Below are positions 22,032-31,700 of a stretch of DNA of 64,000 nt, one piece after another; the first letter of the stretch is position 1, and each line of letters begins with the position of its first letter. The notes beneath the pieces are model-generated. The model saw nothing but the letters and a program-made list of their open reading frames with translations. It was not told the DNA's origin and made no database searches. The DNA lies in NCBI GenBank assembly GCA_019096065.1, contig JAGUCH010000007.1:6780501-6844500 (forward strand), read 5' to 3'. Source of the DNA: Paracyclopina nana (lineage: Eukaryota; Arthropoda; Copepoda; Cyclopoida; Cyclopettidae). The position numbers were made by a program, and so were the translations under genes.

Positions 22032-25008
22032 ATGACTTTGACTGCTGCCGAATATTCCGATTCGGTGCGAGAATGGCTGACTCAAGCGTATCAATGGCAG
22101 GCGATTGCCTACTGTAAGTATTGCAGCTGTAAGATACATTTTGAAATACTTCACTTTTAGCATTTGGAATTGCCTCACTTATTTCATTACTTGTATCAGC
22201 AAACTGCTATTACATAACTTAAAGTTAATTGATGTTAACTTTTTCTTGGCACTTTTGGCGATTTTTAGGCTAAAATAGCTTTTTTAAGGGAGCAAAGCAT
22301 TTTTAAACTTGCAGCAATGTATTTGGCTTAAAATTCAAATTAGGAGCTGTCAAATACAGCTTCCAATGTATATCTTAGTTAAAAGTGCAGCTGCTTTTGA
22401 AAAATTTGTTTGCAAATACAGTTAAGGAATGAATACATTCTAATACAGTTGCAACTTATTTTATTTCAGCATTTCCAAGTTACTTGGCTTATCGTGTAAG
22501 CCAACAGCAGCTAAATCAGCAGAATAATGCTTCAAATCATAGCAATCAAGGTTAGTGCATAATGTATTTGTTAAATTCATGACCTCAAAATGGGCACAGT
22601 TCTGCCAGAATTGTCAGTCAACTGGGGCAAGTTTTTTGGGGCAGAAATGACCAAAACTCCATCAGCACTGAGGTTGGAAGTGACCAGTTCATGCTTGCAT
22701 TCCCTTGGCAGAGTGTATTTCCTGAGAAATTGCCTTGACACAAAGCTGCTGCCATCTTCAGACTTTTCAGTATGCTTGGCTTCAACTGTCAAGTCATTTT
22801 CCATGACATTCAACTTGAGCTCATCTGGCTTGTATTGAGATGTATCCATGGTGATTTCAAACACCTTGTCATCATCTTTAACCTTTGAAAAAGGCCATAA
22901 TGAGGTCTTTCATAAATGAGCTCAAGCCTTCAAATTTGTTAATTGTAGAACTTACCTTGATGACATTCTCCTCTTTGAAAAATGAGCTCCTCTCAGATTG
23001 GAGCTTGGTGTCATCTCCAAAAAGTGAGGGAAACCTGACCAACTTTATTGGGCTGAACCAGGATTGGCTCAATCCGGATGAGTCATCATTCTGCCTCTCA
23101 ATGTTTATAATACTGCATTTATCTCCTGCTGCAGAAGCTTCTTCTCCTCCTGTTGCTTTCTTGTTGACCTTGTCTCCCTCCTTTGGGAAAATCATTTGGG
23201 AATGAGGGCAAATGGAAGTTTTCAAGCTCCTTTGCTCCTCAAGTTTTTTCATCTCTTCGTCAAACTTTTGCCATGCCAATCTGGACTCAGCTATCATGTC
23301 CCTCCTCATCTGGTCAAATTCATCCCAGCTGAAATTAGCAATTTAAAATACTTTTACAATCATTTTAATTGCCTTATCAATTTTGTATCATGTACGCATA
23401 CTTTGAAGATTTGACGACATTTGAAAGCTATGTCTTTTAAGGCAGAATTTTTTGACGCAACTCCTTTTCCAAAGCAAATGCTTTGTTAATGAGACTCGTT
23501 TGTAAACGCCACAATTTTAATTCAGTTTGCTAAACTGATATTGGGCAGAAAGGAAGAGCACATTTATGCGTCAAGATTTTCTTTCAACTTTTGAAGGTGA
23601 TTTCGGTTACCTCCTTGAGAAAAATGGGTCTTGGAAGAAGGTATCCCTGAGAGTGACAGGTACTCGATGACATTGGCAATGGCAGCATTTTTCCTCGGCT
23701 GCTGAGTTGATTTTAACCTCACTTGTTGCATTGCTGCTAGTCATTGTGGCTGATTAATTCCCACTGTGTGCAACTCTGGGTGTTGCCTTGGGCTTTATAC
23801 AAAATGAGATTCTTCCAGAAGAATCATTTTTGCTTGCATTACCTCATTGCCTAAGGTCTCATTCTAGTCAGGGTGATGCAAAATGCCGGAAACTTTCTTC
23901 TCGAGGAAACGTAAACTCCTATTGCTCAATTTCAGTTTTGGAGACTGAAAAGCAATGAAGCTGATGACAAATGAGTCTCATTAAAGACTGCTTTGATTTA
24001 AAAAGGCAGACCCGTCAAAAAAATGTACTAGCAATTTTCTTTAGTTTTGCGTCACCCTGAGAGAGATGAGAGCTTCTTTGGGCAGCTTTCTAAAAGTGCT
24101 GTGATGAGTCACTCCAGATCTGAGCCAAAAGTTACTCAAAGTACTGTACTACTCCATTTTTCTTATCTTTTGCAGGAGTCCCAATTAGCAGAGCTCAGCA
24201 TCAAAATGAGCCTGCACCAAATCCAGAAGCTCCAGAATGGCATTTATGCACCATTCCATCATTATGGAAGAGAGTGGTGGCAGAATTCATAGATTTCCTC
24301 ATTTTATTCTTCTTGAAGCTACTAGTGACCTTCATGGCTGGAGACTGGTTAAACATTGTGGACTTGGACAAGTAGACCTAATACAAAGCCCCTTTTTTCC
24401 ATTAGTTAATTTGTTTGATTCATTTACAGGTATGACGTCTCCTTTTTGACAGCTGCAGCTAGGGGATCTACAGAATTGGACTTACAGGCAGCCATGGACT
24501 TGACCAGTGACTTTGTGTTACTGGAAATGATCCATAGGCTTGTGGTCTGTCTCTTTGAGGCCCTGTGCTTACATCGAGGCATTGGAGGTCAACCAGGTGG
24601 AGCCACACCAGGAAAATACATCATGGGTCTCAGAGTTGTTTTGTGCTTACAAGTATGTATTTCTATTACAATCCTGTATTTGTTTCCTACCTTGGCTCTT
24701 GCTCATTAAACTCACTTTTTTTAGGTGACAGGGCTGCCAGACACCAACAGAGTACAAGTATCACCAGCTAAGGATCTCGGATTTGTGGCATCATCAGTAA
24801 TTTTAATTAGGCAGTCTTTTGTAATTGGCTAATTAATTTTTTCTCCTTTTATAATTAGGTGAGAGCCATTTTGAAGAATGCTGCCATGGCCTTTTTTGTG
24901 CCTGTTTTCTTCACTTTCATTTACAACAGGACGGTCTACGATATCATGTCAAAATCTATCGTAATTGAAGTGCCTACAATCAGGCAGCAACAGCAAAATC
25001 AGCAATGA
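22032..25008 (+). CDS. FAM8A1: FAM8A1-like R-D-D domain membrane protein
   Basis: Exons 22032-22113, 22470-22550, 24176-24371, 24430-24652, 24725-24796 and 24859-25008 give 267 residues. A Gln/Asn-rich N-terminus leads to the RDD membrane domain: RVVAEFIDFLILFFLKLLVTF, IHRLVVCLFEAL, GGQPGGATPGKYIMGLRVV, then VRAILKNAAMAFFVPVFFTF and YNRTVYDIMSKSIVI. This matches FAM8A1, an endoplasmic reticulum partner of the HRD1 degradation complex in mammals. Intron 2 (22551-24175) is large because it contains a complete small heat shock protein gene on the other strand. The last exon and 3' flank are tandemly duplicated downstream. Confidence 0.9.
22577..23744 (-). CDS. small heat shock protein (HSP20/alpha-crystallin), nested
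   Basis: Exons 23611-23744, 22956-23328 and 22577-22882 encode 270 residues. The C-terminal alpha-crystallin domain runs from KVFEITMDTSQYKPDELKL through LRKYTLPRE and ADGVLVISAPKN, the typical A-x-GVL-x-x-PK end. A VPI tripeptide near the C-terminus matches the I/V-x-I anchor that links dimers. The N-terminus has FFQDPFFSRSWDEFDQM, as in arthropod sHSPs, and a CCHCQCH cluster that is unusual. It acts as an ATP-independent holdase chaperone. It lies wholly inside FAM8A1 intron 2, antisense. A TATA-like and a heat-shock-like element sit just upstream. Confidence 0.92.
23485..23565 (+). repeat. dispersed hairpin repeat (family A) in FAM8A1 intron 2
   Basis: CAAATGCTTTGTTAATGAGA, then CTCGTTTGT, followed by the hairpin CAGTTTGCTAAACTG. 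It has the same order as other copies. Confidence 0.7.
23793..23823 (-). promoter_or_regulatory. TATA box and heat shock element of the nested sHSP gene
   Basis: On the minus strand TATAAAG (23793-23799) lies about 50 bp before the ATG at 23744. About 10 bp further upstream is TTCTTCCAGAAGAA (23810-23823), a palindrome holding TTC-nn-GAA, the head-to-tail arrangement bound by HSF. Spacing and gene identity both fit heat-inducible transcription. Confidence 0.65.
23885..24000 (-). repeat. dispersed hairpin repeat (family A), second copy in FAM8A1 intron 2
   Basis: GAGGAAACGTAAACTCC, GCTCAATTTCAG, hairpin CAGTTTTGGAGACTG, then ATGACAAATGAGTCTCATT. Confidence 0.7.
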
Positions 25009-25860
25009 GGATGACCCTAAAATCCAAAGAACAGATGCTTTTATATTTGTCAAATTAATTGAAGTGTGCCATTTTACAGCAAGAATAAACAAATTTTTGA
25101 CAGTGACTAATTTACCAGCTGTATTCTTCTTTTTTGAATGTATTGGCTATCTTTTGATTTTTGTCATTCGACAAACTTTTTTGTCATTGCTACAAGCGCA
25201 AGTAAAATAGTTGAGTAATTAGAATCCTTAGTTTTCTTCAAGTTTCAATTTCAGTTAGCCAAACTGAAATTGGATTACAAAGAAGAACGCTTCAAATGAT
25301 GTCAATTGAACTACATAACGATTATTGAGATAGTAAGTAAGTAATTGAATTTTTAACCGTAGTACACTTTATAAATCTAAGAATACAATTTTGATTACAT
25401 CTGACTAAGTGACCAGGAATTGAAGTGCCTACAATCAGGCAGCAACAGCAAAATCAGCAATGACAATGACCCTAAAATCCAATGAACAGATGCTTTTGTA
25501 TTTGTCAAATTAATTGCAGTGTGCCATTTCATAGCAAGAATTAACTATTTTTTGACAATGACTGAATTATGAGCTGCATTCCTCTTCTTTGAATGTATTG
25601 ACAATCTTTTGAGTTTTGTCATTCGACATACTTTTTGTCATTGCTACAAGAACAAATCCAATTGTTGAGTAATTAGACTCTTTAGTTTTCTTCAAGTTTC
25701 ATTTTCAGTTTGCCAAACTGATACTGAATTACAAAGAAGAACGCTTCAAATGACGTCAATTATATAGTATAGACGATTACTGAGATAGGAAGTACATAAT
25801 TGAATTTTTGATCTAGTGGTACACTTTATTGATCTAAGAAAACAAGTTAACAGCCTCTGA
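24961..25860 (+). repeat. tandem duplication of FAM8A1 3' end, two units of about 457 bp
   Basis: The last codons of FAM8A1 (GAAGTGCCTACAATCAGG and the CAGCAACAGC run) recur at 25419 and are followed by closely matching 3' flank in both units. Each unit ends with a similar block (GTACACTTTAT.. ATCTAAGA.. GACCAGGAA). Each also carries a family-A hairpin (about 25243-25300 and 25695-25750). Confidence 0.88.
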
Positions 25861-27983
25861 CCAAATGACCAGGAACTGATGTAACTGCGAAGGCTGATCT
25901 CGATTTGGACAGGCGAAAGTCAGCATTCTTCCACTCCTTTCCATCAAATTGCTCAATGTGCTCCCAAGAGAAGAGAGTTGGAATCCCTTCAATCAGCACC
26001 ATTTTGTGGCCATCAGTTCTATACATCAGCTTTGGCATAGATCTCCACCTAAATAGGGCAAAAACTCATTTTTTTTACAGAAAAATAATTAAGTATATAT
26101 GTTGTTTTCCATTATTAAGTTTATGTTTTTTAGCTTACTCTCTTTTTTGAATATCATAGAAATCCACATCTGAACCGGTTAAAGCTCCTCCAGAGACCAA
26201 GATTCCCTCTGAGCCTGCCAATTCCATGAGCAAGCAAGCATGGCCATACCTTGGCTGGGGTAAATCCTCCAATTTCTCCCATCTTCCAGTGGTGATGTCC
26301 AAGAGCTCCACTGAGGCCAGAGGACCATTTTGGCTGTATCCTCCAATGATGAGGATAGCTGTGGAATTGATGGGAGCCGCGCAAAAGCTGCAGCAAAACA
26401 GAGAAAAACTTTAAAATCAGCTCCAAGAGAGCAAATCACTTCAGTTGAGGCTCATCCCTTGGAAGGTAAACAAAATGAAAGCTCAGTACTTGGCTGGAGG
26501 TCTTCTTTTTCTAGTATTTTGCCTCTCAAGCATCCAAGCAAGGTAATTGTTACACTAATTTACATGCTAGCAAATTATCAATTTTCTAATTGTGTTTCAA
26601 AGGACATTTGGCATTGCCAGTTGGCCAAACTTCCGGTACAAGTATGGGGGAAGCTCTTTCTATCCCAAGATCCGCCAGGTCCCAAAAGTTGAGATAGAGA
26701 AGAAGATTCCTGATGAGGGACCCACAATTCAGAAATTGGCCAATTGTAAGAGACATAGGCTATATGTCAGAACATGCAATAACATTAAGCGAGCTTTTAG
26801 CTGAAAAACATCAGCCTCTGAAACTAACTTATGCATTGGTCTGGCAAAAAATCACTGAAGTGGAAAAAGACTCCAATTTTTATTTGAGTCAAGTTCATTT
26901 TAGCAACTTTTTGCCATAAAACCATCCTTGCAAGAGCTACAAGCACTTTTAGTTTTTGGGGCTTAAGTATTGTGGCAATACAGTTTCATTATTTAGCCTA
27001 TGGTTATGGATCAGCCTTCAACAGCAACATGGCTTGCGTCAGATCAATTGGCACAGAGAGACTGTGGATCTCCAAGCTGCTTTGCAGCCATCTTTTGGAC
27101 TCATCCTGGTAACCAGGCACCAGCTGTCTTCTCAAGTATCAACCAAACTCAGCAGTACAGTATGTGTAGCAGAAGGACTCATTACCTGTATCTCCCTTGA
27201 GCCATTTCCCACTCTGGTTTCAAGTTCCAAGAGTCTGTGGCCTCATCATACATTTCGAACCCGATGACCTCGAGGCCATCGAGGTCACGACCTCCAAGAA
27301 CGAGCATTTTGTCCCCTACGGAAACGGAAGCAGCACGATCTCTCACTGTTTGAAATCCTCCCACCTAAACATGAAATACATTATTTTTATCCTCTCTTAA
27401 CTGTCTAATATCATTCAGGAAAGTAATCAGCCTTAAATCGAATTTTAATGTCGTCATAAGCAACATCCAATCTTTTGAGCTCACAAAACCCAGCTAATTT
27501 TAGACTTAAATTAAACTGTGAAGATCACTATGAAATCTCACAACTTTGCCATTTGATTGAAGACTTTTTTATCATAGATGAACACCACATTAATGGATGT
27601 TGGTTTTTTACCTTTTTCCACTCATTTTTGAGGAGATCGAGCTTCCAACAAGAGCTGTGGCGGCAAAACAAAACTGATCCATTCACATACTCTGCCATGC
27701 CAGAGACATCTCCCAAAAATCGGCCATTTTCCACTGGAACTTCACTGGGGAAAAATCAGGCTGTTAAAAGTGAGGGATACATTTTTGAGGGCTACCTAAT
27801 GGCATTTTGGCAGACTTTGTCATGCTTCACAATGTCCACTTCTCTCATTTCTTGGTATCCACCAGCATAACCACCCAAAACAATTCCAAAGGTGGAAGAC
27901 AAACTTTGCACAATGAAAGGCACTGACTTCACCTGATCCACCAAAATGGCAGCCACCAAGATCAACACTGAAAATGCCTTCAT
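25847..27983 (-). CDS. secreted kelch-repeat protein
   Basis: Exons 27796-27983, 27612-27744, 27186-27364, 26139-26387 and 25847-26048 give 316 residues. The start MKAFSVLILVAAILVDQVKS is a signal peptide, so the protein is probably extracellular, unlike typical BTB-kelch adaptors; there is no BTB domain. Kelch blade motifs are visible: FGIVLGGYAGGYQE, MLVLGGRDLDGLEVIGFEMY with DSWN, ILIIGGYSQNGPLASVEL with GRWEKLEDLPQPRYGHA, and ILVSGGALTGSDVDFYD. Two cysteine-containing segments lie between blades. The number of blades (about five or six) suggests a single propeller. The ligand is unknown. Intron 4 hosts a small plus-strand gene. Confidence 0.85.
26475..27112 (+). CDS. small secreted protein nested in the kelch gene
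   Basis: Exons 26475-26542, 26603-26745 and 26997-27112 encode 108 residues with in-phase GT/AG introns of 60 and 251 nt. MKAQYLAGGLLFLVFCLSSI is a clear signal peptide. The mature part is rich in Tyr, Gly, Lys and Pro (FRYKYGGSSFYPKIRQVPKV, SYGYGSAFNSNMAC) and ends in a Trp. I do not recognise the family. It lies entirely within intron 4 (26388-27185) of the kelch gene, on the other strand; its stop is about 75 bp from kelch exon 3. A cuticle- or secretion-associated peptide is possible but unproven. Confidence 0.6.
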
Positions 27984-28779
27984 ACTAATTTTAAAGTGTA
28001 TCCTTGACAGTCAAGTGAGGTGAACTGACCTTTGTTTTTTCCCTAGCTATAGCCCTTTAAAAGAGCAGTTAAATTAAAGCCCTCTAATAATGAGGCTCGA
28101 ATTCCAATTTGAGTTTGGAGGCCAAAGCAGATATTGGGAAAAAGCCAGGATATTCCAATTTGAGATGTGATTTCCTGAGTTGGTTTTTTTGTGTGTACTT
28201 GAATTAATTCTGCGTATGCGAATGACCGCGAGGGAGAAATTCCGCCTACATTCCTTTTAACATCACGGTCAACCAGTAGAACAAAACCTGATATACTTTG
28301 ATGAAAATCCGTTAATCCCAAGGATCATTTTAGATTTTATTCAGTACATTGATTCACATTTAAGAAATTATTTATTTAAAAAAATCCAAGTTTTCTTTTG
28401 AGCTTTCATTGACTAGTTTGAAAATTTCATAATTTCCGTTTATATTAGAATTAAAGTAATAAAAATCCGTTGCTCAAAAAAAGAAGAAATAAAAAATAAA
28501 CTAAAATAAAGATACTTTTTATATGTAATTTTAACCAGGTTTTCTTTAAATGTCCAAAAGCGGAAAAAAGTTATTTTAATGATTTTTTCCCACCCATTTT
28601 TTTTTGGAGGTTTGCCGTAACGGTTTGCAATTCTCGTTAACGGTAATTAATTGTAGCAATTGTAAACAGACACCTTTGTTCGAGCTAAGATTTTCTCCCT
28701 TTTGTTTGGTGCTTGAATGACATTCCTCTAGTTTATTCTCAATTAAAAAACTAAGCTATAACAACATTACTATTATTAA
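27984..28779. other. spacer between the kelch start and the melted stop
   Basis: AT-rich; I see no gene or named repeat. It should contain the kelch promoter and the melted 3' UTR. Confidence 0.4.
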
Positions 28780-31700
28780 TTAGACAGCCGTCCTCAAAGA
28801 GGCCAAATTGGAATTAAGTGAGCTATGATGAATTGGAGGGCGTCCATGATGCTGATTCAAACGGCCAAGAGAGCCTCCATAGGCAAGCTTTTTCAAATTC
28901 GTGTCCTTAGCCTGAAAGTAGGTATTCATTAATAAAGTAAAATGTGTAAAGTCGCAATAATAAGCCATCGGAGCGACAAACTTTTTCGCTAGATGGCGCT
29001 TTTCGAGCGAGTGTTTTTGGACTAACTGCCAAGCGTATAACTTGTAACATTATTGCGAGCGGCAATTTGATTGGCTGATCAGCGGAGCCAGGCTAGAAAA
29101 ATTTGGTTTCAACAATGAAAAGCTTGGAAATTTGTGTGAGTTGCATATGGCTTCATGGCTTGAAAGGGTGCCATTTTATCCGTAGATTATGTCATATTAG
29201 TAATGTTTTTGGAATTAGGGCACCAAAAGCCAAAAAATAGCCCATTTGTGATTGCCTATGTAGTGCAGCCATGTCAACTGTACTGGCTCAAGTTTTCTGG
29301 CTAGATGGCGCTGCAAATCTAGCAACTTTACGCCTTTGGCTTATAGCAGCGCCATCTATCCAAGCAACTTGAGCAAGTACATTTGTCATGGCTTCGACAC
29401 ATAGATGATCAAGCATTGGCAATTGTTTGGCTTTTGGAGCACTTGCACCAATAACTTCATTAAGATGACGCAATCTACAGACAAAATGGCGCCCTGTCAA
29501 GCAATTATATCTATTTATATATGTAAACAATTTATAAAACAAGCTAATAAAATAGCTGAGCAAATTTTGTAAAGTGAAAATCGAGTGGCATTTTTGCGGG
29601 CTCGAGCTTGCGAGAGCCAAGTAATGCTACGAGATTTTTACTTTGCAAAATGAGCTCAGATATTTTGTAAGCCTGTTTTATAATTAGTTTACATATATAT
29701 ACGATTTTATATGATGGAAAGTAATTTTCAAATGTAAATGAAGTTACCAGACCATGCAATCTTGACTTAGCATCTGATCCATTACTTTGAAGGCTTGGGT
29801 TGAGAGGCCCTCAGTAGGGCAAGAGTAGTTGAAAGCGTTATTCAATCAATTAAAAATTGTGCATTTTGAATTTGGCACTTTTGGAGCTTAAAGATCTGTT
29901 AGATAAATTTTTGTCTGTTATCTCTGATAGAGACTCTACTCTTCTACTAAGCTTAGCTCAGCTTAGAAGAAGAATAAAAAGGAATTCTAACAGCAATTTT
30001 TCTATCTGTAATGGTAGCTCAGTCAGTAGAGCGCTGGATTTCTAATCCTGGGGTACTGGGTTCGATCCCCATACATGGGATTTTTTTCTCCTTTTTTCTG
30101 CAATCGGATTTACTTCTTGGACAATATCATTGTGACAGAGGAGCAACACACCTTATAAAATACTTTATAATGTGTGTCACTTGATAAAGTTAAACGTCAG
30201 AGCTTTTATATATGTGAAGTAATATGAACTGAGACGAATTGGTAAACTGAATTATACATGCGAAAATTGCTTTCCATCATATAAAACATTATGCAACTCT
30301 TGCATATTTTCAAGCTTTTCATAGTTGAAACCAATTTTTTCGAGCCTGCCTCTGCCGATCAGCCAATCTAATTGCTGATCGCAATAATGTTACAAGATAT
30401 ACGCTTGGCAGTTGTACAAAAACACTTGCTCGAAAAGCGCCATCTAGCGAAAAAGTTTATCCCTCCACTGGCTTATTGGAGTAAAAAAAACCGGAGTAAT
30501 AAGTATTTTTACTTGGCTGTGGGCCTTGGCAACAGACAAACACTGCACCCATTCCTGGGCATTCGATCCATCCTTGGCCTTCAAAATGAAGGTCCGGTCC
30601 TCGGTGAAAATTTCAAAGGCCTTAGGAATGTTGCGTCGGCCCTCTTTTGCCACTTTGACGGATCGGATCGAGCCCACGTCCAAAGTCTGGGTAATTACAC
30701 CTCCATGCTCACCATGCATCTGGATAAATACACATTATTGATTGTGCAACAATTTTGATTGACGTAACACATTGACTTGAAGAAGGTCCTTACCCAAACT
30801 CTTTTCAACACCCAAAAAATAAACATTTTCTGAAAGCTTATGTTCGTAGGGTTCATTTGGTAGTAATTTAAAAATCCTGGCCTATGGCTTCCCATAACAT
30901 AGAATTTTCAGAAACGTCTAGTACCTACAGTCAAGTATTTTTTATGATTATGAATAGCAATGAAAAAAAGAAGATAAAGCTTTTTTTATTTCATACGCAA
31001 GTCTGTAAAATGCACTCTAATTGAGATATTTGCTACCAAACTTATAATGCGAAATTAATCAAGTTGGTAGTAATCAACTTTAAGCATGGCTATATCTCCG
31101 TTTCTGTTCATCCTAGTGATTTTACTATGAAGTAACATGATTTTTATTTTTTAATTTCAGTGGGGGTCATTGAAGCTAACTATCCCTAAAAAATGAACCG
31201 TTTTGGCGCTAAACGTTTTTTAATGTTTTTATGCTATTGCCCGGATTTTTATTTCACCACCAAATGAACCCTTGGGACATAAACTTTCAGAAAATGTCTA
31301 ACTCTTGGGTGTTGTAAATAGTTTGGGTTAGGTCCTTTGCCAAGTCAATGTGGTAAGGTTATTTTTACCGTGTCTTTGTAGGTTAATTTGTCGCCTGAGA
31401 GCGTGAAGTAGCGACTTTTCCACTTTTTGAACAAACTCCAGCGCCCGCCCTTTTTCTCCTTCAATTGGCCCTCAATCACAGGCTCTTGCTCCTGCCAAAG
31501 TAGGTGAATTAATTTTAGAAGAAGCAGCCCTATTAGAGGCCAATATTAATAACATTTACCTCGACAAAAAAAGTTGCCCTGTCGGGGTGATTGCAGAGGA
31601 AACAACCCCAAAGCTTCTTTGGCCCATTGTATTCAAAAACGTCGAAAAATCGATGGGAACGCAGCTCGTGCATCAAATTGTCCTGAGCCTGCAAAAATAA

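Larger units (their letters stand above)
28957..30478. mobile_element. MITE-like DNA element with long inverted ends, in melted intron 11
   Basis: The left end (AAACTTTTTCGCTAGATGGC...) and the right end are reverse complements over roughly 150-200 bp. Shared blocks include TTGCGAGCGGCAA-like, TGATTGGCTGATC, and TTTTCGAGCGAGTG with its complement. No transposase is visible inside, so it is non-autonomous. It contains a further palindrome (29508-29712), a GATGGCGCTGC/GCAGCGCCATC inverted pair (29303-29357) and a tRNA-like segment (30011-30083). Confidence 0.75.

Noticed and set aside
30011-30083. Functional tRNA-Arg gene
   Set aside because: Acceptor arms do not pair and the anticodon and T stems have mismatches.
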